In this document: one piece after another, positions 37,001-49,509 of the stretch
Numbering within the stretch: position 1 is the first letter of the stretch
How the letters are laid out: each line of letters starts with the position of its first letter
DNA from: Gymnogyps californianus
Lineage: Eukaryota; Chordata; Aves; Accipitriformes; Cathartidae
DNA: 64,000 nucleotides
Assembly (NCBI RefSeq): GCF_018139145.2
Contig: NC_059481.1
Span: 6,002,368 to 6,066,367, forward strand
Direction: 5' to 3'
The notes under the pieces: generated by a model
The model's database searches: none
Told to the model about the DNA's origin: nothing
The model's input: the letters and a program-made list of their open reading frames with translations, nothing else
Position numbers and translations under genes: made by a program

Positions 37001-40000
37001 TTAACCCTCAGGGCATTGTTACAGATATCTGCCTCTCTAGAAGACCTGCCCGAGCCCTCACAAAAAGAGAGAAGAAAAAAAAAAAAAAAAAGGGAAAAAA
37101 AAAAAAAAGCTGACACATGATGGATTTATAAATATATAGCCCTGTATCTTCTTATACTCATGCCCTTGAACTCTGAGGTACAGGGTCATAAAGTATAAGT
37201 AAGTGTACAGGGCATTTGAAGAATGTATATTTCTGTGGGCATGAAGTGGGATTTTGATATGTTTGACACAAAACACAGGACAATTTTTTAGGATGTTTTC
37301 TACAGTAGCTTATCTTAAAATTTATCTTTGGCAATCTCTTACGTACTTTCTCAGCTTGAGGTGAGGTGATATAGACACAGACTTAGGAGAGATGTAGGTG
37401 AGACAAGAACATGCAGAAAACCACTTGGCATTACTCATCAGTTCCATCTAGACCTCTTTCTTGATCAGCTGTTCCTGATATATGCACCAGAAATCCAATC
37501 TAACAAAGCACGTTTGCTTAACTTTAGGTGGACAAGTCTTTGCCACCAGTGGACCTAGTAACATGTTCAACAGTAAGCACGTACTCTCAGGATTTTGTAG
37601 GAGACGGACTTTTGATTCTTAACCAGGACCTACTGAAATCAAAGCCAAAGGAATTTGCTGCCTAGGTATCAAGGAGTGTGAATCTGAGACCCAGATAAAA
37701 AAATCATTCACTGGATTGAGTTGAAAAGCTTTTTTCTTTTCCTTCCTACTTACAAAAGTTCACAACTTCAATGTCAAGATTTTTCTGATGTGAATAATTC
37801 CTTGGACTAAAAAATGAGAAAGGAACAGCTTCCTGGAGAGGCTGAGGATTATTTTCAATGAAAATTAGTGATGTGTTTTTGGAAGGTATCAGCAAACAAA
37901 ATACTTTTAACTTTAAGCTTAATATGGTAACTTAGTCTTAGAATTTGCTGAGAGATGTCTTTTGGGCCAAGTCTTCAAGAGAGCAGATCCTCATCAGGTT
38001 TCAGTCAAGTCAGGAAGCTTTGTAGTGTCTTTGAAAGCTGGTGCAGGAAAATTCCATTTCTTAATACAGGATCTGGCAGTGAACTTCACTGTACTTCTGG
38101 AGCTATGGACTCATTCACAAGAGGATATCACTGCAGCCAGAAATTGCTAATAAGATCTGATTCATTTAAATTGTGCTTGTTAGTGATAACTAAAACTTTC
38201 CAGTCTTAAAACACTTAGGACAATGTACATGGTTTTTTTATGCCCGGTTGGCCCATAAATTTATATAATGACAAACCTTCTATCATGAATGCACTGAAGC
38301 GGAAACCGTAGTCTTAAATGAGTAAGATGTTGCATGTTGCAAACTTGCAGGTACAAGAGTCCCAACAGAGCATTTTAGCTTTGACCAGTGCGAGGCGGTG
38401 AAATGCTGTTCATCTGTTATGTTCATAAGCTGACCTACATCTGTTACTTCTTTTCAAATAATAATAATAAAAAGAAGGCCCAGCATTTTCAGCAAATCGC
38501 ATTATTTCACTTCATTAAGGGTTAAGAGTTTTATGTCAGTCTATTACTAATTCAGACTGAGGTAGCACTGCTGAGCCAGCATATGCCACAGTATCAAGGG
38601 CTGGTACAGAGGTGGATCTCTCCTCTGCTCTCAGCACAATTCCCCTCAATGCTGTGGGGATCTGTTCAAATGAGGGTTTAGGAAAGGGCTTGGTGTTTAT
38701 GTTGTAAACCAGTGCCATTAGTAAGCACAGTTGGCATGCAGGTAGTAAGAAATATATAACTGATTCCGTGCCCCAAATTTATGGTTCTCGGAGTGAGTGA
38801 CCCAAAATGGTGCCCTCCTCATCCAAAAACCTCTGCCTTCTGAATGCTATTGGATCATTTACCTTTGTCAGCTCTTCAGACCCTGTGGAACTGCCAACGT
38901 TGACTTTGTGCTTGCCTGCTCTGGGCTGTTTCCACATCCTTATGGAAGAAGTCCTGGCTACCTTTAGTAACAAATTCAGTATCATGTAGAGGGAGCAGGA
39001 ATAAGTCTCTTCCTCCAAAACGTGGAGAAGACAGAAGCAATAGATATAATAAGCTAATTCCTATTCCCTGTGATTATGCGGAGACATTACCTGTGGGTAA
39101 CTCCTCTTTTTCCTCAATCCTCCTCTTTTGCTGAGAATCCTAAACCAGTGAGATTAACTATGGGATGACAGGTTGACTCTTGAGGTAGTTTGAATTTAAA
39201 GGTGAGGGATTATTTTCTCTCTAAACTCATCTGAATTTATGCTGCTGAGCCACTACAACCCCTCCACTCAATCCCTTTGGATAATCTTCCAGAGCTTCTG
39301 TGCAAAATGACTGCTTTAAAATAGGAAACAGAGATAACAGTGGCCACTAAAAACAAAAGGTGGATATACAAGCAGATGAAAGACACTCTTGTTTTTGCAG
39401 GGAGCTTTCTTTAAGCAAATCCTTTGGCTTTTGCTCAGCCTAGATACACATTTTTTGGTAATTTAATTGAACATTTTGAGGTTGGAGTCTGAGGCCTCCA
39501 AGTACTTATTGCAATAGAGCTGATATTAACAATAGCTTGAGCGATTCTGGTAGTTGAACCTAACATAACAGGAATTCCCCCCCTCCCCAAGTGGTTTCAA
39601 AGCTGAACATACTGAGTGAGTCGCAGCAGTTTCTTAGTGTTAACCAGTGGGGGAAATGTCTTTTGTCATTCATGTGGTTTTATGCTGCTTCTGTGTTCAT
39701 CATGTTGATCGTATCGGTTTTTTGGTGGCAGACCTATTTTCCCAGTACATGTAAGTGGTTCTGTTAATATGCCTGTGTTCTTGGCTAGTTAAAAAAAATG
39801 TCAGCAATGACTGTTGTCCCTTACTTAGCTTTTGTTTCCAGTTACAAATCTGTTGATGTTACAGCTCAGCATAACTTACACATCATTTGGCTTATTAGAG
39901 CTGGCTAAAATTTTTTTAAATTTAATTCTATTTTTAATAGAATTTGGGGAAAAAAACATAGCAGTGTTCTTCTGCCTTTTCGGCAACTCCTAAGGTAGTT

Positions 40001-41569
40001 AACATTTTGGTGAGGTCTGAGTTCTGAATTTCTGGTCGTTCTTTGTCTTAGTGAACCAGCAAACCAGGAAAGCCTTTTTCCTTTAAAAAAACCTGCCTCA
40101 AACAATGACAAGAAGATATCAGCTGTTGTGAAGGTATCATACTGATGAATGAGAAATAGAATATTAACAATTCTAGGCTGAATGTTGGGTTTCATCAGAA
40201 TCAGTCAAATCAGAATAATGGATCCCAATTCTTCTGTATGTGCTTCTGCAATTTGTACCTGTTGATATATCAGCCCCTGAACTATGGGTTTAGGTATGTT
40301 CCCAAGAAGCTTTTCATAGATTTCTTATTTATATCTTCCATGTTTCCTTCGTGCTCTGATTGCATGGAAAATATTTATTATTTTGTTTAGTTTTATGCTA
40401 AGTAAGAATTTAAATGTAAAGAATAACTGTGGCATTAGTTAAACCTTTCTTTAGAAGGACAGTTTTAACAAGCTAAGCTTAATTAGTTAAAAGTAAAACT
40501 GCTCTTTGGCACCCACACGTGTGTTATTATCCAATGCCTTGTATGCTGAAGGGTCATTTTTATATGGCGGAAAAAGGATAGAAAATGTCACTGTGCTAAT
40601 TTCTATTCTCATCCACAACCGGTCAGCTTTTTCTGTGTTCTAATTTTCTACAACATTTTTCTTTTGTGATCTTAAAAGATCTGAATCAAGGCTATCAAGG
40701 TAAACTGAAATCTTTTGATTAAATTTAAAGTCCTTTGGATTTGAACCAGAATGTTTCTAGTAAGCAAATGTGTGTATCAGTTGGTCCATTATTAAGGAAC
40801 AAAAAAAAAAGTGAGGGTGTTTTTCAGTAATTCTTGGTGCTTATAGATTAGTTAATGCCCTGAACTAGGAGGTCAGTTTCCTTCCAAAATTTGTTAGTTA
40901 GATATTGTTATATTCTATTCCCTTTTTCTTTTTTTTTTTCTTCCTCCAGTGGCCTTAGTCTTGATGATATCTTGTGACAGTCAGTTCCACAGACTAGTAC
41001 TGCATATTTTCAAAGCAATAGTTCTCTAATGAAAGAAGATTTCTTCACTCACAATACTATGCATCCATTTTGAACAACAAACAAGAATATTGTCAGGACA
41101 GGTATCACTGGTGTTATTTACTAATAACACTCAAGCTGGCATTTGAGATAGGGCACTTGGGGTGTTCTTATGCAAAATATTGACAACCTTTCTGGACCAC
41201 AGAACTATAGCCTTTGCACTTCATTCAGAAAAGATGGAAACTTGAATAATAATTTGAAATAAAGTCCTTTGTGTGTTCAACTCTCCTGGTACAAACACTT
41301 CACTAGCAAGGAATGTACTGAAAGTGGTGGTATTCCAGTACTAGTTGAACAAAAACAGCCTTCGGCAATCTGGGCTAATAAGAATGAAGAATGCTTGCAG
41401 ATGAAAAAAACAAGATTTTTTTTGTTTTGTTTTGAGCAAATGTAGAAATATCACATGTAGCTGCAGACTTGATTTACTTTCATGCCATTTGACAATCTGA
41501 TAATTTTTACAAAGATATACTTAAAATGCTGTTTCATGCGAAGTTCACTTTTTTCCTTTTTTAAAAAAC
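37001..41569. other. Presumed intron or intergenic DNA
   Basis: It contains an A-rich pair of runs (37075-37108), an AATAATAATAATAA tract near 38457 and mixed single-copy DNA. Overlapping frames of 60-84 codons at 37955-38209 and 38779-39018 are short and unrecognised. Minus-strand donor-like sites occur near 38860 and 39090 without good acceptors. Confidence 0.5.
37075..37108 (+). repeat. Interrupted poly(A): A17-GGG-A14
   Basis: Seventeen A (37075-37091), GGG, then fourteen A (37095-37108). This is a simple A-rich repeat or a double retroposon tail. No body is recognised. Confidence 0.85.
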
Positions 41570-41740
41570 ACTACATCTTTAATTTGCAAGGCTGTGTATT
41601 AATTTGCTGAGAGCACCGTTTATTTCCCTTTCCTTCTACTTTAAATAAAGTCAGTTGTTGACAACTCTCAGGCGTGTCAAACTCTCACCGCTAATAATTG
41701 CTTAAGGATCCCTGACTTCTATAAATGTTGGTTCCAGCTA
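41570..41740. promoter_or_regulatory. CNE-like segment
   Basis: A non-repetitive block with GTTGTTGACAACTCTC (containing the palindromic GTTGACAAC-type core), CAGGCGTGTC and CACCGCTAATAATTGC. It lies immediately upstream of the G-quadruplex motif at 41767. The texture suggests a regulatory element. Confidence 0.3.
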
Positions 41741-41766
41741 AAAACCCGTGCAATAGCCCTGTTTGA

Positions 41767-41804
41767 GGGAAGGGGGGGGAGGGGGGAGGAAAAAAGGGGT
41801 GGGG
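41767..41804 (+). repeat. G-quadruplex-forming tract
   Basis: On the + strand GGG, G8, G6, GG, G4 and G4 are separated by short A or T spacers; the longest spacer is six A. This far exceeds the usual rule of four G3 runs with short loops, so the folding potential is high. The surrounding DNA is AT-rich. Confidence 0.8.
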
Positions 41805-42129
41805 AAAACACGGAAAAAAACCTGGGAACTTCTGATGAATTTTTGATTTTCCTTCTTAACAAAGAAATGTCTGTGATTCAAAGAAATAGCTTAAAGTGAT
41901 ATTATAAAATAGAATATGGAGTGCACTGTTCTGAATGACTCTGCTTTTAATGTGAGGCTGAAAAATTGTCAGTGCCTTTTTTGATTAGATGAGGGGTTTT
42001 TTTTTTTTGTTCTTGATCTAAGAATTGAGGAGAAAAACATGCTACTTGCATTTGAATATGGTATGAGCTAGATATAATGTGTTGAAGATAAAGCAATACC
42101 AGTACTGCCTCAAGGCGGCACCTGTATCT

Positions 42130-42340
42130 GTGGGTCAATGCCATTTCTCTTTAGATCGCTGCTGAGCCCCTCTCTTGGCTGCTGCTTTATTAGGCCTAAT
42201 TAGGCAGGCTGTCACTTTTATTGGTGATGGAAAAGGAAGATAAGTAGATTACTTGTGTCATCTATCTCTATCCGGACGTGTCTAAAAAGTCTAAAGTGAT
42301 TGCTGTGGGCCACAAATATATTTCACAAGAGGGAGAAAAA
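42130..42340. promoter_or_regulatory. CNE-like segment with palindrome
   Basis: This segment contains the perfect palindrome TTAGGCCTAA (42190-42199) within TATTAGGCCTAATTAGGC. It also has retained CpGs (AGATCGCTGC, ATCCGGACGTG, where TCCGGA is itself a palindrome) and TAATTAGG homeodomain cores. No convincing frame is present. It probably belongs to the same cluster as the segments at 41.6 and 42.6 kb. Confidence 0.35.
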
Positions 42341-42589
42341 GAAAAAAAAAAACCTCAGAAATGTATTAAACCTCTAGAAATGACTTACCTTTGGCACTAC
42401 TGTGTGTAATTTCAAACCCACAGAGAAAAGAGTTACAGTACATACGTAAAGTCCTTTTGTTCAGAGGGAGAAGGTTGTCTGTAATGGTTTTTGTGATATC
42501 AAAATAAAAAAAAAAGGCTGTTTTCCACTTAAAATTCTAGTAGTGGTTACATATATTTTTTAAAGTTAATCCAAGTTATACTAAGAATG

Positions 42590-42830
42590 CAGCATCTGTG
42601 GCTGGTGGAGTGGGCTATTTTGATGACAGGCTTGTTGACGTGTTCCTCTGATAGGCTTACTGTTTGGATCATCGCTCAGGCCATCTCCAGTTTATGCAGC
42701 ATGTGTATATGTTTAATGATTGTTTATAGGAATAATTAATTATTTTCTAAATAAAGTATCAGATATCTTCTTAGATAAATTAATTATTGACAACTAATAT
42801 TATCAATTGCACTTGCAATTCTTTAATTTC
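42590..42830. promoter_or_regulatory. CNE-like segment with paired TAATTAATTA sites
   Basis: A balanced half (GTTGACGTGTTCC, GGATCATCGCTCAGG) is followed by an AT-rich half holding AATAATTAATTATT (42731-42744) and a second AAATTAATTATTG about 45 bases on. Paired TAATTA sites are typical of homeodomain dimer targets. Conservation is unverified. Confidence 0.35.
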
Positions 42831-45800
42831 TGAGACATCTTCCACTTTGGAAGATGATATTCTCCAGAATGTTCCTCAACAGAAAGACCTTATTAGCTGT
42901 AGCATTGTGGTAGGAAAATGAAACTATCTCTATATGGACTCTTATGAAAATGAAATATGATCTTCATTTAAGGGTGTTGGCAGGGTCAGATACTAATCCT
43001 CTCGAAACTTTAAGCTCAAGGATAAAACAAAGTAGGTTTTATATTTTTAAAAATTGTTAAAGCTACCAAATCACAACCAGGCGGGTGATAAAATGCTTTT
43101 AGAAATTTAGATCTTTTCTTTTAGACATGTACTCTTACTTCAACTGTTGGTGCATGCAGTCGTGTGGGATACAAATATTGATCTTTCAAAATCTGATTGC
43201 AGCCAGAGCACAAGTAGCAGAGTGTTAGCATAGGCACCTATAATGAATATGCCAAAGACGTCTGTGTGAAGATTCTTAAAATCTAATGGTGTGTCTTTGA
43301 CTGTAAGCTAGAAGAATAAATTTATAGGTATCAGTAAAACTACTTGTAGACTTAAAATCAAACTCAGTCACATCACAAGGGCAAGAGGAAAAGTTTTTCT
43401 TGGTGAGGTTTTTTACTAGAGGTAGATTAAGGAGCAGTAGGGCTGATGTTCACTAATAACAACTCACTGACTCACTAGGGCCCTATTCAGTGTTCCTTAC
43501 CCAGGAACACTCCTGTAGGCTTGAGCAATATAATTTCAATAGACTTTTTTGTGTGTAAGGTCTTTAAATGATAGATTCTGACTGCTGTACCAATGGCATC
43601 TTTATTCAAGATTCTGCTTTCCACAGGCAGTCAGCAGTTCTATTTGCTTGGAAGCTTCAAAACTTCTCATTCATTATTCAATTCAGGCTGTTTAGGGTTT
43701 ATTTTCTTTGCCTTAAAGACCCTTCTTCACAGATGTTGCGTGATTGTATCCATACATACTGAGATAGCTGGAAGTACAGTGTCATAGATCTCCTCCATTA
43801 TGGCACACAATTTTATAGCCTGCTGTACAAGACTTTTTGTGTAAGCAGGATTTTTTTGAGCCATATTATGCTAGAAAAAATTCTAAGTATAGGACAGAGA
43901 GATACTTAGTGCCGGGAACTTTCAAATAAGTTTGTCTTGAAGAACTTGCAGATCGTTATTAAGCTGAAGAAATTAAGAAATTTGATGCTAGTACCTCATT
44001 CAGCCTTTTAATATTAGCCTTCAGGGTTTTTTTTCTGCCTACTACTGTAAGCTATGACTTTTACTCAATACCCAGTTCTTGGTTATCTTAATTACAGTAT
44101 CTACTCAGAGTGGGAGTCTTTTAAGGTCAAGATTTGAGGTTTCAAGGTCTCTGAATTACTAAGGAAATATTTTGATGTGTGTTAGGTGTTTGTTTTCTAA
44201 AGGTCAAAAGTTGAAACTACTTTCCTCCATAATATACCACAGTCAACCTTAGTGTACAAAAAAAGTGTGTCTAGTTATCTATGTGGTAGAAATTCCCTTT
44301 GGAAACTGAGTGCTGCTGTTGGTCAGGGACTCAACAGCAGCCTCACAGGAGGTGGTCTCTTGTCAGGAGCTTGGTGCGACTTCTGAGGAGCCCAGTGAAT
44401 TGTCTGAGAAACAAAACCTTTTTACTGTATGGCAATGCTGTAGTTTAGCTCCAGTTCATTTATTCAGAATGTGTAACTGTGTTTATATCTACATTCTCCC
44501 TGATTAAACTGTAGTAAACGCTGGAGGAGTCACTTTGCAGTGGGCTGCCAAGAGCAGCATCATCCATCCTTCCTGCTTGGCTGGATACTGCTCACAGCCC
44601 GGGGATGTGGCACACCTTTCCTGAACTTTGGCTTGCGTTCTAATTCTTGTTTCTGATTGTGGATACATCTTCTGGTTTTAAACCTCAGCTTTAAGCATGG
44701 GGCAGTACTATCTATGCCTACCTATTTATAAGCAGACTTACCCAAGGACAGTAACAGAATAGAGCTACCGATCGCAGCAGTTCATCACATGGAGAACCAT
44801 ACTTCAGCCTACCAAACGTGGCTGACTGGGCATTTTTGTCCAGCGGTTGCTAGAAGGTCACAGGTGAGGAAAACTGAGGCCTGAACTCGACAAGTGTGAT
44901 AGTTACTTGCTGTCACTGTGTCTCTTATCAGGAAAGGACCAAGGTCTGATCTGCTTTGAGAGATGTTTGATTCTATAAGTTTCCCTCAATAAGTTAAGAT
45001 AAAGCCAGTCTCTATATAGACATTTTTACCATCACATTGTTTTCTGGGTGTGTCCATGTTTTGTAGTTTCTTGCTGACATTCAAGGCCTTAGTACCACAG
45101 CAGACATAGTATATCTGAGTGATAAGAATCGAGTTCCTAAAGAGGTTCTTTGTCTTTTTAATGGTTTTGAAATATTTAGAAAAAAAAATTACCAGCTACG
45201 ATGCAATTTTGTGCTTTCAATATTAACATACCTGATTCCATGATTTCCTCACAGCATCTGAAGTTCACTGGCTTTTGGCTCATTCAACTCAAGCCACTCT
45301 ATATAAATCAGAAACTAGATCTCTCACTTGAAAGACACAGAACAACTGTGCCCTTGCTTATGGGAAGGAACAAAAAGACCTTTGCTTTTCTTCTTTTTCC
45401 TCCCTCCCCAGAAAAATGCAAACTCTCTCCATGTCTGTTCTCACGCAATGTAATACCTATGAATAACTCAAATTGTTGTATTTCTAATTCACGTGATCAG
45501 AAAAAGACCAGGAACAAAGATGGCATCCTGATTTCAAAGCTACATCTCTCAGAATATCACAGGAAAGCTACTGTTGTGCACCTTTTTAAAACTTTAAAAG
45601 CTCCACCAGTTGAATATAGCTCATTAGAGTAGGAGTGGTTTCAGAATATACAGTTATAGTTAGGTTTTTGGTTATACAAACAGATGTGTCAAAATCTTAA
45701 TGAGAAATAAGGGATGGGTGGTATTTTGATATGAAATACAAAATATAAACTTTTATTATTTTTTTGGATTTTTTTTTTAGCAGGTGCTCTTCCTTTGCAA

Positions 45801-46559
45801 TGCGTGATGGTTGCTTGTTTCATGGATATGTCAGAGTAAAAGCCTTTTAGAACATTTTTATTTCCAATTTGCTTCCTAGTCAGTTAGGGCTTGCATATTG
45901 ATACGACCACATCATGTTCATATGATCACATGCTGCTGCAGAAAAGGACCAATATATATTGATCAGTGGAAGAATAAATCAGTAATGTCTTGTACAAACT
46001 TTTTCCCTTTTTATGTTTGCATTCTTGCAGGGAATACATGTCAGGTTTTTTGTATTCCATGTGCATTTATCTAGACAAGATTGACCCTATAATTATTGCA
46101 ATGTTTTAAATTAATAAATATAGCCCAGTTAGGCTCCTGTAACTCAAAAGCATTGGACTAGCTAGCTGGATCCAATTCACTTTTAAGGGATATTCAAGAT
46201 TCAAAGAGGTTCTTGATTTCAAAAGACAGCTTGCTTTTCTCTAATCATGTTTGTTCCTTCTCTTCAGGCATAGAACCAATTAGACACCAAGAAGTACAGC
46301 CTAAAAAGCCAAAGTTCAGTCCACAAAATTCTTACAGAGCTAGTTGAGATCAGTTTTAAAGACTCTTTAAATTTTTCAATTAAAAGCACCATGTTTATCC
46401 TTTTCCTATTTCTGTGTTTTCTATAAAGCCAGAGCCAAACTCTCTGCTAGCTACACTGGGCTTTGGTGGAATAGTTGTCTTCCATATTTATTTCTGATGA
46501 CTTTATTTTTTTCTTTTGATATTAATGTACCTTTTTTCTTTTATTTCAAACTAATGACA
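42831..46559. other. AT-rich presumed intron, no gene recognised
   Basis: Single-copy DNA. The 143-codon frame at 45201-45632 has no flanking coding signal, no domain I know and unremarkable composition, so I treat it as chance. A good donor-like CACAG/GTGAGG at about 44860 lacks a convincing acceptor. The block 44760-45010 is more balanced and could be functional, but I cannot support more. Confidence 0.45.
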
Positions 46560-46830
46560 GCTGTCTTGGCAATGTAGGGATATTTGTGAGCAGAGTCAGG
46601 TGACAAAGGTGATTTTACTGAATAACTGCAGATACATAACAGTTCTGTTGATGTGGCCTTTGCACATCTGTGTTGATCAGGCAGGAGCAGTTAGGAATTT
46701 CCTGCATTTTGCCTAGCACCTTCTTACACAGCACTTTGACACGTCTTCCACTTTGCAAGGCCATCTGGCAAAGTCCAGCATGGAATCCAATGCGTAGGTG
46801 GATCCCTAGTGTGGCAGCACAATGAAGGGC
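46560..46830. promoter_or_regulatory. CNE-like segment
   Basis: A non-repetitive, balanced block with GTCAGGTGAC (an E-box CAGGTG within a near-palindrome), CTTTGCACATCTG, CAGCACTTTGACACG and repeated TGGCAAAG/CTTTGCAAGG elements. It resembles an enhancer. This is inferred from texture only. Confidence 0.25.
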
Positions 46831-49262
46831 AACGTCTAGTCCTAGTTGCGTTAATGTTTTTCCTTGTTTCTGTCAAATCTCATTAGTTTTTGCTTTTCGA
46901 GCATAAAAAGCCAGTACTAAAGTGTACAAATATTATTGGTCTGTATTAATGACTTCTGTATCCAATTAGTGAAGATCATTATTGCAATATCTTATGACTT
47001 GCATTGCACACAAGAGACAACAAACAAGATTCCCAAGAAGCAGCTTTATAAATAGCTTCTCTGTAGCATTCTTTGACTATATCAAGTCCTTTGGTCTGTC
47101 ATTTTGCCATACAGCAGACTGAGTTGAATGGCACTAGTGACAAGCATTTGTCACAGGGTGAAGGTTTTATCTGAGTTAGAATAGAGTGCAGGAAGTACCA
47201 GTTTTCCCTGCTTCCTATCTAGGTTTCTTTTTTTGTGGCTCAAACAATCCACATTTCATTGCAGGTGATATAACCTGTTTGTTAAGCTCGTTTTAAGGAG
47301 AGATACTGTATTTTAATGGACATTTAGTAGCTGGCTATCAACAGTCTATGCTCCCTGCCTGGGGACAGCATGCAAGGTTTATTAAATATTAAGAAGCTGT
47401 TCATTACTTTATGAAACTATGACAACAGAACATCTGCATATTTAGAAAACAGTAAGTTAACATTCTTTAGAATAGCTGCTTCAGTTAGGGAAAAGGACTA
47501 ATGTTTGTCTGGCTAAAGATGCATAAAAATGTGGTGTCGTCTTTGAAGTTTGCTCTTTGCTCCTGCTACTTGAGAATGTTGAAATTAACCTATGCTGCTT
47601 AATTTAGAACACAAATGAAAGCACTATATCCTTCTAGAGAATGCAGAAAATCAGGCATCTCGGATAAATACTGGTTTTGCAATGTCTTTAAAAATCCCAA
47701 TAATGTAACAAAATCCATAGAGATATATTCTTTAGAGGTTTGTCTATCACCAGTAATTTGGAGAGGTGACATTTATCCCTGTATGTGGCATACAGAGGCT
47801 ATTCAAATTCCATTGCAAATCTCAAGGAAAAGATTAGGTCTTTGCAAAGATAGTATGCCTTACTGACAAAAAATCCACAGACTTTTTGGAAGAACTTCCT
47901 TCACTTCAACCAGAGGTTGAGGCAAAGTGAAAGGTCTTGGTATGTGGGCTGTTTGAATAACAGAGAGTCTCTTCAACACTGATGAAGCCAATTGCATATT
48001 GTGAATATTTGTACCCACTCTTGTTTATATGGAGTGAATCAGAAAAGAGGAAAAAAAAACAACCCAGAGCTCTCTTTGGTCCTGATCTTGCCAGTCATGC
48101 TGAGTGAGCAGAGTCTTGTTTCCATGTGGAGTAGTTCACAGCAAAATTCCCTCAGTGGTTACCATGCGACACGAGATCTTTTTAAGTGGATCCCTTGTGA
48201 AGTATAATAGGACAGACAGCAGATTTATTTAGCATTAGACATGATTTTATCTTGAATGTATAGAGTTCCAAGGGTCCCAAATGTATTACAACTCAGTGAT
48301 GTGCAGCTAATGTTTTAAAAGAGTCTGGGGCGGGGGGGACACACAACAACAACTTTTACTCTCCTATGGGCTGTAGAGGTGTTTTTCCAGGCTTTAGAGC
48401 ATGGAACTAGGGGACCTATTGGTATGTTTTTCCAGTTCAGCACTAAAAATACTGACAATGAGAAACAACATTAGCTGGCAATAAACTTATAACAACAATG
48501 GTGTCTGAAAATTATTATGCATTGGTCCTGAGACATATACTCAGCCAGGTACTGTGCTGAGTGCAAGAATAATAGAAGGTGAGGATGGACTGAGGTAGCC
48601 TTAAGTCATGTTTCTGTCTGGTACGCCAAGCCAGATCCTGAATCTGACTTGTTTGTGGTATTGGGGCAGTGGATAGACTGAGCGGTGGATAGAGACTGGA
48701 GTGGGACATACAGTGTAGCTCACTGTGATTAAATTGGTAGAATAGACGAGAATACATATGTGGAGACTGAAGATGTTTTAGGAGGCTATAGGATTATTTT
48801 GTCACAGAAGACACTACAGGCTAAAGAATGGTTTGCAAAACAGTGAAGAGCACTTAAACAGCCATAAGGAGTGTGTACTAAAGCCAATAAAATTACCCTT
48901 GTTTAACTGGAATGTCTAATTTGATCAACAGCACTGTAGGTAGTACCGATAGCAACTGAGATTGAACAGAGACTGGCCTTTAAATCCAAAGGTTAGGGAT
49001 GTTAGAGGAAATTGATTTTATTTTATTTTTAAGATGGTCCTGCTGTGCTGGCTTCCGTATGCACTCCCTATGGCTGTTTAAGCACTCTTGTTGTTTGTGC
49101 TGACTGTTCTTTTTAGCTTTTAAAAATCATCTTCTTTTTCTTTCCTAAATCCCCATATTCCTCCGTTATGAACATCTTTTATTTGTTCCTTTTCAGATCT
49201 CTTTGGCTTTACCATTTGTGTTTGATTCTACCTCTCATCCCCTCTGTTTTTATCACCAGGCA
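46831..49262. other. Presumed intron, nothing recognised
   Basis: AT-rich single-copy DNA with a GGGGCGGGGGGG run near 48327-48338 and short frames (83 codons or fewer). No repeat body and no splice-flanked frame stood out before the minisatellite begins. Confidence 0.5.
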
Positions 49263-49264
49263 TC

Positions 49265-49503
49265 TCTCTTCTTCCCTTTCTCTCTTCTTCCCTTTCTCTC
49301 TTCTTCCCTTTCTCTCTTCTTCCCTTTCTCTCTTCTTCCCTTTCTCTCTTCTTCCCTTTCTCTCTTCTTCCCTTTCTCTCTTCTTCCCTTTCTCTCTTCT
49401 TCCCTTTCTCTCTTCTTCCCTTTCTCTCTTCTTCCCTTTCTCTCTTCTTCCTTTCTCTCTTCTTCCCTTTCTCTCTTCTTCCCTTTCTCTCTTCTTCCCT
49501 TTC
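49265..49503 (+). repeat. 16-bp polypyrimidine minisatellite, 15 copies
   Basis: Unit TCTCTTCTTCCCTTTC is repeated 15 times. Eleven perfect copies (49265-49440) are followed by one copy lacking a C (49441-49455) and three more perfect copies. The + strand is pure pyrimidine from 49263 to 49509, 247 bases. Sixteen is not a multiple of three, so the translated period is 48 bases. That produces spurious open frames on both strands of 100-120 codons (Ser/Leu/Phe-rich on +, Lys/Glu/Arg-rich on -). Near-perfect copies imply recent expansion or homogenisation and probable length polymorphism. Mirror-like polypyrimidine tracts can form triplex DNA. Confidence 0.97.
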
Positions 49504-49509
49504 TCTCCC

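Noticed and set aside
37538..37556. GCCACCAGTGGACCTAG as a second CTCF site
   Set aside because: It departs from the CTCF core at several informative positions.
37955..38209. Two overlapping frames of 62 and 84 codons
   Set aside because: Short, unrecognised, and open in two frames at once, which is typical of chance rather than coding sequence.
45201..45632. Open frame of 143 codons
   Set aside because: The sequence resembles no protein I know, has no convincing splice or promoter context, and codon content looks like random AT-rich DNA.
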